Origin: CAVZKK01 sp964573475
GTDB taxonomy: Archaea; Thermoproteota; Bathyarchaeia; Bathyarchaeales; Bathycorpusculaceae
Direction: 5' to 3'
DNA length: 26,823 nucleotides
Assembly: GCA_964573475.1 (NCBI GenBank)
Contig: CAZNJT010000012.1
Coordinates: 1-26,823 of the forward strand
Under the pieces are notes generated by a model, which was given only the letters and a program-made list of their open reading frames with translations, made no database searches and had not been told where the DNA came from. The translations under genes were made by a program, and so were the position numbers. Of the stretch, positions 16,701 to 22,853 are shown piece by piece (position 1 is the first letter of the stretch; each line of letters begins with the position of its first letter).

Positions 16701-17337
16701 TTGGGACTTAACTGATGCCATTCCAAACACCTATGTCACAATGAACAATGGGACAGACAATATTCAAGTTTCTGACAGCAACGGATGGGCAAACTACACA
16801 GGCGTAAGCGGAACAGTCACTGTTAAAGTGCAGTATTTCGGTTTTTGGGTGAACGGTACATTTTCAGTCACAATGGATTCTTACAAAACAATAGATGTTC
16901 AATGCAAACTCTATGATATCACTGTTTTGGTTCAAGAAGGCGTTCAGAATGCCTACCTTGCTGGTGCAAATGTCACTGTTTATAATTCAACAAGTGTGCA
17001 GGGCAACAAGATAACATCAGGCGTGACCGGAAACAACGGTCAAGTGCAGTTACTTAATTTGCCAAATAATACGCTAACGTTTACTCAGTATGGTGGTGCT
17101 TCTTATTCTTTAGTAATCGGAAACACTACTCCTCCTCTTCTTGTTTCGTTAGAAAATCAAACCATCACACTTATTGCGAACCAGAACAGCGTAAGCACGA
17201 ATAATAATTATTCCATAATCGCTTTCGTTGGGATGACAATTCCTTTTAAAAGCAGTTTCGTAACGAAGCAGCTCAAGAAGAAGATGCAAAAAAGAAGCGA
17301 AACAAATGAAGACTCCCCAGAAGAAGTTTTATCTTGA
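13786..17337 (+). CDS. Giant secreted multidomain surface protein, 1183 residues
   Basis: An N-terminal hydrophobic helix (about 13-34) acts as signal or anchor. Residues about 50-395 form propeller-like repeats, for example DANAVIWDGSTWGNF and LLVYGT segments. Two jelly-roll-like domains follow, at about 398-510 and 551-705, resembling choice-of-anchor R carbohydrate-binding-type modules. Propeller-like repeats then resume (about 705-850, with LGAIKWDGTTFAVI), then a beta sandwich (about 850-965), then two carboxypeptidase-regulatory/Ig-like modules (about 965-1125). The hydrophobic stretch SIIAFVGMTIPF (about 1142-1153) before a basic tail is short for a membrane anchor. Many N-glycosylation sequons occur. 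The TTG at 13786 was chosen because AGTGAT lies just upstream; an ATG at 13801 is five codons in. It is probably an adhesin or S-layer-associated protein; the ligand is unknown. Confidence 0.88.
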   Translation: MKQTRMKYVVTIPEIVLLVVTIVTLALFVSIYPIKVLWKPVFANPDTQAFYPSDYNLSGSTKLVSGTLTNLQSDDNGYMTFRSYVSATSTTTKTEAFIAYRSNTLSGLNFPKNRTWDGDAAVWGGENEMDTAGSPVRSVRTAICPKGERALEKIVVTLSDDGYLDAYVFDGTSWNVTNDIGQVWTSAPTDGRRPYDVIYEQSSGEALLVYGTTVAGGGNDIAYRTWSFVSGWGSEQYYDDSGHASKITVTYVVLASDKNSDKIGMTYIDSTNSDANAVIWDGSTWGNFIEITGTVAIATEECIAIESECLSGAFMAVAGEGQFIRWARFTTSWSSLGIFDINSGATTAMNWLKLAQSQGNRLMLTSVDGATDLCTAVWDEGVYGNRQWSTASSSIGSMTATTSVTAMRFTAQASKSVTNILVYIQAVLASPAYRFGIETSATTYLPSGTYVGASNYAVFTPTATGWLNLTLPSSASLTAGTVYHVTVRYDSGTIGTSNYIALRRMGTLKNNFRVQENKIDSWLNTIFGTTIQNYEPVFILRYSDATYESMPYDTATAHSVYGVNWFSEKWTQSGAQIITGINIPLVKALTPPDSLYVVLRNETDSQDVATITISQADITTTLQWYEKYFSSPVSLINGKTYRLILKSPSSTSSNYFTCRSLSTGQSGSLTYDGTNSVYSASTNSGSSWTDTTTRDLIYIILNGSTLGGGFVIHIPHDTGVDTNAQRCADFAWEYRSPPAFRNQGLLVYGTASGSIAWRRFLAPNYITSATSPTMAGTHPWVQLKGNTRTVSGDIMILGAILNSNFDLGAIKWDGTTFAVIGDATFTADTVVTTYECFDLEFHAFGDPTEFTSEVEFTGTSNTEPWTQLVWTIDSSFTTEGVTATFQLYNYQTGQYPTSGDGYMTATIGTTDVTKTQTITTNPTNFRDGSGNWKINVTGVKTTPTQFDWNGDLVKIEVTGIVLACKLNLKVMDWDLTDAIPNTYVTMNNGTDNIQVSDSNGWANYTGVSGTVTVKVQYFGFWVNGTFSVTMDSYKTIDVQCKLYDITVLVQEGVQNAYLAGANVTVYNSTSVQGNKITSGVTGNNGQVQLLNLPNNTLTFTQYGGASYSLVIGNTTPPLLVSLENQTITLIANQNSVSTNNNYSIIAFVGMTIPFKSSFVTKQLKKKMQKRSETNEDSPEEVLS

Positions 17338-17489
17338 TATACCTATTGTAAGTATACTACATAATCATAACCGCGTCAACAAATGCAACGGGCACATCTT
17401 AAACTTATACGTACCTGAAAATTCTTAAGCCAGATACATCAACTTATGCTCTCCATATGATTACGTAAAATTCGCAAGTTTTGGAAGCA

Positions 17490-17497
17490 TTTTTATG
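17490..17497 (+). promoter_or_regulatory. TATA-like box for HMG-CoA reductase
   Basis: TTTTTATG at about 40-47 bp before the ATG at 17537; transcription would start near 17518. It lies within the perfect inverted repeat GCAT-TTTT-ATGC (17487-17498), which could let a regulator overlap the box. Confidence 0.4.
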
Positions 17498-17536
17498 CCT
17501 TATTGATTGATAGTAGAGTTTGTGGTGAATAATCAT

Positions 17537-18820
17537 ATGAGTAAGTCATCCTTGGTTTCAGGCTTCTATAAGCTTAGCCCTAAAGAGCGCTTGCAATTCG
17601 TTAGGGAGTTTGCTGGTTTATCGGATGAAGAAGCGACTTTGCTGCAGAATACTGGCTCCTTGCCCTTGGACTTGGCTGACCGCATGATAGAAAACGTCGT
17701 CGGCGCCATTCCCATACCGCTTGGAATAGCAGTAAACTTCCTCATAAACAAACGTGATTATTTGATTCCTATGGCTATTGAAGAGCCTTCCGTAGTGGCT
17801 GCAGCTAGCTTCGCAGCGAAAATGGCACGAGACGGTGGAGGCTTCTACACAAGCAGCACACCACCCATAATGATTGGACAAATTCAAGCAGTGGACGTAA
17901 AAGACCCGTACGCGGCTAAAATGCGGGTATTACAAGCGAAAGAAGAAATTCTAAAAAAGGCGAATGACCAAGACCCAGTTCTCGTTTCCGTTGGCGGCGG
18001 AGCAAAAGACCTAGACGCAAAGATAATCCACACAACACAAGGACCGATGCTCATCACAGAGTTGCATGTAGACTGCCGCGACGCCATGGGCGCTAATGCG
18101 GTTAACACAATGGCTGAGGCTGTGGCTCCAATGATAGAACGCATAACAGGCGGACGCGTCTACTTGCGAATAATCTCCAATTTAGCCACAAAACGACTGG
18201 CAAGGGCATGGTGTGTCGTGCCTAAAGAGGCTGTTGGCGGCGAAGAAGTCGTGGACGGCATTGTAAACGCATATGCTTTTGCAGCGGCAGATCCATATCG
18301 AGCGGCGACGCATAACAAGGGCATTTTAAACGGCATAATAGCCGTCATAATTGCAACATGCAACGACCACCGCGCAGTTGAAGCTGGAGCCCATGCTTAC
18401 GCAGTCAAAAACGGTCACTACACAACCCTTTCAACATGGGAGAAAAACGAAAACGGCGATCTAGTTGGCTCAATTGAGCTACCAATGGCAGTAGGCCTCA
18501 TAGGCGGAGCTGTGCGGACGCATCCAATAGCAAGAATAGCCATAAAAATCCTAGACGTAAAAACGGCTAACGAGTTTGCAGAGGTTTTAGTTGCTGTGGG
18601 CTTAGCACAAAACTTGGGCGCTTTAAGAGCCTTAGCACACGAGGGAATACAGCGCGGTCACATGTCGCTTCACGCAAGAAACATAGCCGTAGCAGCAGGC
18701 GCAACAGACGAGTTAATGGATTTAGTGGCTGAAAAGATGGTTGAAGAACGCAAAATCCGCATGGACAGAGCAAAAGAACTAATAGAACAGTATAAGGCAT
18801 CTGGAAAATCTAAAATGTAA
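17537..18820 (+). CDS. mvaA: HMG-CoA reductase, class II
   Basis: This enzyme interconverts HMG-CoA and mevalonate, the committed step for archaeal isoprenoid lipids. The 427-residue sequence is of class II, as in Pseudomonas mevalonii and Archaeoglobus, not the class I enzyme of most archaea and eukaryotes. Catalytic residues are visible: Glu52 in IENVVGAIPIPLG, Lys261 in THNKG, Asp277 in NDHRAVEAGAHAYA, and the flap motif GHMSLHARN (374-382). The HVDCRDAMGANAVNTM segment (177-192) is typical of the class. The ATG at 17537 was chosen over TTG 17507 and GTG 17522 because GGTGA lies 7-13 nt upstream and a TATA-like box fits. In archaea with no other reductase, class II enzymes serve biosynthesis; that is inferred here. 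PRPP synthetase follows by 29 bp. Confidence 0.95.
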   Translation: MSKSSLVSGFYKLSPKERLQFVREFAGLSDEEATLLQNTGSLPLDLADRMIENVVGAIPIPLGIAVNFLINKRDYLIPMAIEEPSVVAAASFAAKMARDGGGFYTSSTPPIMIGQIQAVDVKDPYAAKMRVLQAKEEILKKANDQDPVLVSVGGGAKDLDAKIIHTTQGPMLITELHVDCRDAMGANAVNTMAEAVAPMIERITGGRVYLRIISNLATKRLARAWCVVPKEAVGGEEVVDGIVNAYAFAAADPYRAATHNKGILNGIIAVIIATCNDHRAVEAGAHAYAVKNGHYTTLSTWEKNENGDLVGSIELPMAVGLIGGAVRTHPIARIAIKILDVKTANEFAEVLVAVGLAQNLGALRALAHEGIQRGHMSLHARNIAVAAGATDELMDLVAEKMVEERKIRMDRAKELIEQYKASGKSKM

Positions 18821-18849
18821 ACAAGTGACATCTAAGTGCGGGAAAACGT

Positions 18850-19734
18850 ATGAAAATAATTCCGGGACCAGCCTCCAAACAGTTAGGGGAAAAAGTAGCG
18901 AAGTTTTTAGGCGTAGAAGCAGTGCCGCTGGTTTTTAAAACTTATCCAGATGGGGAATCCTACGTAAGGCTCGAAGGCACAGTGCAAAATGAGGAAGTAG
19001 CCATAGTGCAAACTACAAGTCCGCCGCAGGATACCAGACTTATACAGTTAGCATTAATTGCTGATGCAGCCAAGCGACATGGTGCAGAAAAAATAAAGGC
19101 AGTGGTGCCCTATCTAGCCTATGCACGTCAAGATAAGGTGTTCCTTCAAGGCGAAGCCATAAGCATAGAAACCGTTGCACGGATGCTTAAGGTAGCTGGA
19201 GTTGACAGCCTAATAACAGTTAACGTTCATCAAGCAAAGGTTTTAGCAAAATTTCCGTTTCCAGCCAAAACAATCTCTGCAATTCCCCTATTAGCTGAAC
19301 ACTTCAAACAGAAAGGTTTTGAAAAAGCGTTTGCGCTTGCGCCGGATGATGGTGCATTATGGCTTGCTGAAGAAGCAAAGACCGTTTTAGGCGATGAATG
19401 TGGCTGTTTAGAGAAACATAGAGACCTTTACACAGGACAAATAACCATGAAAAAGAAAACACTTAACGTGTATGGGAAAACTGTGATAATTTTCGACGAT
19501 TTAATCAGCACTGGAGGCACTATAGCTTTAGCAGCAAAAATTATGAGGGAACTTGGCGCGGATAAGGTCTATGCTGCTTGTGTTCATCCGCTTCTAATAG
19601 GAGATGCTGAAAAGCGAATTCTTGAAAGTGGAGTGGAAGAAATCGTAGGCACAGATAGTGTTCCAAGCCATGTGAGCAAGGTTTCCCTTGCACCCCTAAT
19701 AAGCAAATTTTTAAAGGAGCATAAAAGTGGCTAA
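18850..19734 (+). CDS. prs: Ribose-phosphate pyrophosphokinase (PRPP synthetase)
   Basis: This enzyme makes PRPP from ribose-5-phosphate and ATP for purine, pyrimidine, histidine and tryptophan synthesis, in the cytoplasm. At 294 residues it is near the usual archaeal length. Visible motifs are the N-terminal YPDGESYVR, the ATP-site region VVPYLAYARQDK, and the PRPP loop DDLISTGGT (216-224). Its stop overlaps the GTG start of the TrmG10 gene by 8 bp, so the two are co-translated. With HMG-CoA reductase 29 bp upstream, it may share that gene's promoter. Confidence 0.97.
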   Translation: MKIIPGPASKQLGEKVAKFLGVEAVPLVFKTYPDGESYVRLEGTVQNEEVAIVQTTSPPQDTRLIQLALIADAAKRHGAEKIKAVVPYLAYARQDKVFLQGEAISIETVARMLKVAGVDSLITVNVHQAKVLAKFPFPAKTISAIPLLAEHFKQKGFEKAFALAPDDGALWLAEEAKTVLGDECGCLEKHRDLYTGQITMKKKTLNVYGKTVIIFDDLISTGGTIALAAKIMRELGADKVYAACVHPLLIGDAEKRILESGVEEIVGTDSVPSHVSKVSLAPLISKFLKEHKSG

Positions 19735-20764
19735 ACTTTTCTTTCTTCTTTCTGGTGAACATGAAACTTTGCCAGCCTCTGAATTAAAGGCTATACTTGA
19801 AGCAGAAGATTATCCCTTTAAACCGTTGGAAAAACTTGACCAAGCATTAAGGCTTGAAGCAGAATTAGACTGCATAGAAGCCATCAAAAGTAGAGCAGCA
19901 TTCACAAGAATTTGCGGATTAGAACTATTCAGTTGCGAAGCAGAAACAAGCAAAATAGTGAAGGCTACGCATTCCATAAGCCTAAACGCAGTTTTAGATG
20001 ATGGGGAAAGCTTTGTAGTTCGCGTAAAGCGTGTGAAGGATTACGCTTCAAAAATTGATGGAATGGCTCTTGAAAGAAAACTTGGGGAACTCATACTGAA
20101 AGAAAAAACAAAAGCAAAGGTGAACCTGAAAAACCCAGATAAAACGTTCATAGGCATCTTAACAGATGAAAAGTTTATTTTTGGGGTCAAACTCGCAGAG
20201 ATTGCGCCAAAACCATTTGTTGAAAGGCGTCCGAAGAAAAAGCCTTTTTTCCATCCTTCAGCGATGGCAGCAAAACTTGCAAGGTGCATGGTGAACCTCG
20301 CCAAACCCAAGACTGGAGAACTCCTCTTTGACCCGTTCTGCGGAACTGGAAGCATGCTTATTGAGGCTGCGCTTATCGGTTGTCGTGTCTTAGGCTTGGA
20401 CATTCAACGGCGCATGGTAAGGGGAAGCCTAAAAAATTTGGCTTACTTCCACATCAATCCTGAAGGCGTAATAGTTGCGGATGCAAGAAACACACCAATA
20501 ACAAAAATTGACTGCGTAGTTACAGACCCGCCTTATGGAAGGTCTGCAACCACCCGAAGGCGAACTACGAAGCAGATAGTTGAAGAAGTTTTGATGACTG
20601 TTCACGGCATGCTTAATAATGGACGGCGGGTTTGCATGGCTGCACCAAAAACATTAAACATTGGACACATAGGCACAGTTTTAGGCTATAAACATTTAGA
20701 ATCCCACTTTGTTTATGTTCACAGAAGCCTAACAAGAGAAATAGCCATCTTCGAAAAGGTGTAA
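19727..20764 (+). CDS. tRNA (guanine(10)-N2)-dimethyltransferase (Trm-G10/Trm11-like)
   Basis: This methylates N2 of G10 in tRNA, using S-adenosylmethionine. An N-terminal region with a THUMP-type tRNA-binding domain (about 50-165) is followed by a Rossmann methyltransferase domain. Motif I is DPFCGTGSM from Asp202, and the catalytic DPPYGRS runs 267-273. The 345-residue length is normal for the TIGR01177 family. The start is a GTG at 19727, preceded by AAAGGAG about 9-15 nt upstream and lying 8 bp inside the end of prs. RNase Z follows by 6 bp, so the gene sits in a tRNA-processing context. Confidence 0.93.
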   Translation: MAKLFFLLSGEHETLPASELKAILEAEDYPFKPLEKLDQALRLEAELDCIEAIKSRAAFTRICGLELFSCEAETSKIVKATHSISLNAVLDDGESFVVRVKRVKDYASKIDGMALERKLGELILKEKTKAKVNLKNPDKTFIGILTDEKFIFGVKLAEIAPKPFVERRPKKKPFFHPSAMAAKLARCMVNLAKPKTGELLFDPFCGTGSMLIEAALIGCRVLGLDIQRRMVRGSLKNLAYFHINPEGVIVADARNTPITKIDCVVTDPPYGRSATTRRRTTKQIVEEVLMTVHGMLNNGRRVCMAAPKTLNIGHIGTVLGYKHLESHFVYVHRSLTREIAIFEKV

Positions 20765-20770
20765 ACCCTT

Positions 20771-21694
20771 ATGAGTTTGCGGGTTGTTTTCCTAGGCACT
20801 GCTGGAAGCGTTCCAACCCCAAAAAGAAGTTTACCCGCCATACTTATACAATGCAAGGGCGAACAAATAATGTTCGACTGCGGCGAAGGCGTACAGAGGC
20901 AAATGATAAAGGCTAAGACTGGTTTCCATAGAAAAACGAAAGTTTTTATTACGCATATGCATGGCGACCACGTCTTAGGCTTACCAGGACTATTACAAAC
21001 AATGGCTTTGCTTGACCGAGAAAGGAAGCTTGATGTTTATGGACCGCCCGGAATAAAACGCTTCTTAGAAGACATTAGGGAAACTGTGCAGTTTGTCTTA
21101 ACCTTCCCGATGGAAATTCACGAGATATATGAGGCGGGTGTTGTATGCGAAGAGCAAGAATACGTCATCCAAGCGGTTTGGGCAAACCATGTAATCCCAA
21201 GCCTAGCCTACGCATTAGTGGAAAAGCCTCGTCCTGGAAAATTCCATCCAGAAAAAGCAAAAGTCTTAGGCGTTCCAGAAGGACCTTTGTGGTCAAAACT
21301 ACAGCATGGGCATAAGGCTAAGCTGCAAGATGGTCGAGTTGTAAAGCCTGAAGACGTTACAGGGCCACTCAGAACGGGAAGAAAAATAGTGTATTCAGGT
21401 GACACAAGACCTTTTAAAGGATTTGTGAAGTTTGCGGCTGGTGCAGATTTGCTTATTCACGACGCCACTTTAGATGACGAGTTGGCTGAAAGAGCCGAAG
21501 AAGATGGCCACTCAACACCAGATCAAGCGGCTAAACATGCCAAAAAAGCAAAGGTGAAACAGCTAATTCTTACGCATATTAGTGCAAGATACGACGATAC
21601 AAGCATACTTTTAGAGCAAGCACAGAAAATTTTCAAAAACACACAAGTAGCAGAAGATTTCATGAAAATAGAAATTCCGCTTTTGGACAGTTAA
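20771..21694 (+). CDS. rnz: Ribonuclease Z (tRNase Z)
   Basis: This enzyme cuts the 3' trailer from precursor tRNA. The metallo-beta-lactamase motif THMHGDH gives His62, His64, Asp66 and His67. Further metal or active-site residues are His140 in VWANH, Asp211 in YSGDTRP and His269 in LTHISARYDD. The flexible arm lies between about 150 and 200. At 307 residues it is the normal short form. The ATG at 20771 follows the TrmG10 stop by 6 bp. The stop is 3 bp from the convergent isomerase-like gene. Confidence 0.97.
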   Translation: MSLRVVFLGTAGSVPTPKRSLPAILIQCKGEQIMFDCGEGVQRQMIKAKTGFHRKTKVFITHMHGDHVLGLPGLLQTMALLDRERKLDVYGPPGIKRFLEDIRETVQFVLTFPMEIHEIYEAGVVCEEQEYVIQAVWANHVIPSLAYALVEKPRPGKFHPEKAKVLGVPEGPLWSKLQHGHKAKLQDGRVVKPEDVTGPLRTGRKIVYSGDTRPFKGFVKFAAGADLLIHDATLDDELAERAEEDGHSTPDQAAKHAKKAKVKQLILTHISARYDDTSILLEQAQKIFKNTQVAEDFMKIEIPLLDS

Positions 21695-21697
21695 AAC

Positions 21698-22480
21698 TTA
21701 AGCGAACAGTTGTTTTAACTTGTGCATACTCTCCTCAATGTGCTCAAAAGACTCAATAATTACAACTTTATCATAGGATATTCTTTTTAATAGATTTGCA
21801 ACTTTTTTCCAATCAATGTTTCCGTAGCCTATTCCTAGGTGTTGGTCGCTTTTCCCATCATTGTCATGAGCATGTATATGCACAATCTTACCTGCGAGAA
21901 TCGTTAGGAAGCGTTCTGTTTGCCCATTCAAATTTGCATGTCCGACATCAAAAGCCAAGCCTATGTCTTCGTTAATCTTATCATAAAACTTGGTGAAATC
22001 TTCAACACTCTTCATTAAAAATGGGTATGGTTCGGGCACGTTTTCTATGACTATTTTCACGCCGTAATCGCTTGCAATTTTGAGTAGTAGCCGAGCGGTT
22101 TTTAGGTTTTGAAGCCAGCCCATGCCCGGATAGAACATGCTAACGCCGGTTTCTAGTCCCGGGTGAAAAACCCACACATAGGCGTTTAAATCATTTGCGT
22201 AAGAGATTGATTTTTCGAGTCTTTTAAGCATAGCCTTAAGCATTGGTTTAGACGGTGAAGCGATGTTTATGTCTGCAAAGGGCGCGTGCACCGAGTATTT
22301 TAAGCCATACGACTCTCCTACGTTTTTGAGCATTGAAACCCTCTGCTTGTTTAGTGTGTGAAATCCGTCGTCAACAATCTCTATGTAGGCTATTTCTGCT
22401 CTATGAAGGCGTTCAGTCATTTTCTGGAAGGATTCGCCTAAACAGTAAAGCATAGACAAACCAATGTTGGGTTTAGTCAT
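21698..22480 (-). CDS. Sugar phosphate isomerase/epimerase-like TIM-barrel protein
   Basis: This 260-residue protein resembles the xylose-isomerase-like TIM-barrel superfamily (AP endonuclease 2-type). Barrel strands end in acidic or His residues: YSVHAPFAD, VWVFHPGLE, IVIENVPEP, LAFDVGHANLNG, IVHIHAHDNDG and VVIIESFEH. These supply the usual Glu, Asp and His metal ligands. Members include sugar epimerases, inosose isomerases and endonuclease IV, so the substrate is open. There is a TATA-like sequence on the minus strand (about 22525-22540). It is transcribed alone and converges on rnz. Confidence 0.85.
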   Translation of the reverse strand: MTKPNIGLSMLYCLGESFQKMTERLHRAEIAYIEIVDDGFHTLNKQRVSMLKNVGESYGLKYSVHAPFADINIASPSKPMLKAMLKRLEKSISYANDLNAYVWVFHPGLETGVSMFYPGMGWLQNLKTARLLLKIASDYGVKIVIENVPEPYPFLMKSVEDFTKFYDKINEDIGLAFDVGHANLNGQTERFLTILAGKIVHIHAHDNDGKSDQHLGIGYGNIDWKKVANLLKRISYDKVVIIESFEHIEESMHKLKQLFA

Positions 22481-22853
22481 AGGTTGATTCAGACTTCCTT
22501 AGCTTGACTTTATCCTTCGACTTCGGTGCTTATAATCTAATTCATGACACCATTAAAATTTTCTTCGTTAGAAATGGAGCATCTAGCCCAACTGCTAGTT
22601 CGTCAAACGTAAATGTCCATGCAGCATAGCTTAAATAAAGGATGTAGCCTTTAAACTACTTGTTTTCGTATTGATTGCATACCCTCTTAATTATTTGATT
22701 AGAAGCGACTTCCATTGCAACTTTGTTGTCTGAGTCTGGTCTGATTCTGAACATTTGTGATACTTGCAATTTAGACTTCACGTTCATACATGTTAAATGA
22801 GACAATTGAGGAAACTGTACTAAGCAAGAACCCCCTGTCACGGAAGTTGCTCG
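22481..22853. other. 373-bp gap between isomerase-like and kinase genes
   Basis: It holds a minus-strand TATA-like box (about 22525-22540) for the isomerase-like gene. On the plus strand are TTAAATAAAG (22631-22640) and TTAAAT (22793-22798); the latter fits a kinase leader of about 35-40 nt. AAAGG (22637-22641) and CCTTT (22648-22652) form a small hairpin. A minus-strand frame at 22656-22859 could be a gene relic but is not convincing. Confidence 0.4.

Noticed and set aside
17338..17356. TATAC/GTATA inverted repeat after the giant surface gene as terminator
   Set aside because: Only 5 A/T-rich pairs with a 9-base loop and no following T tract.
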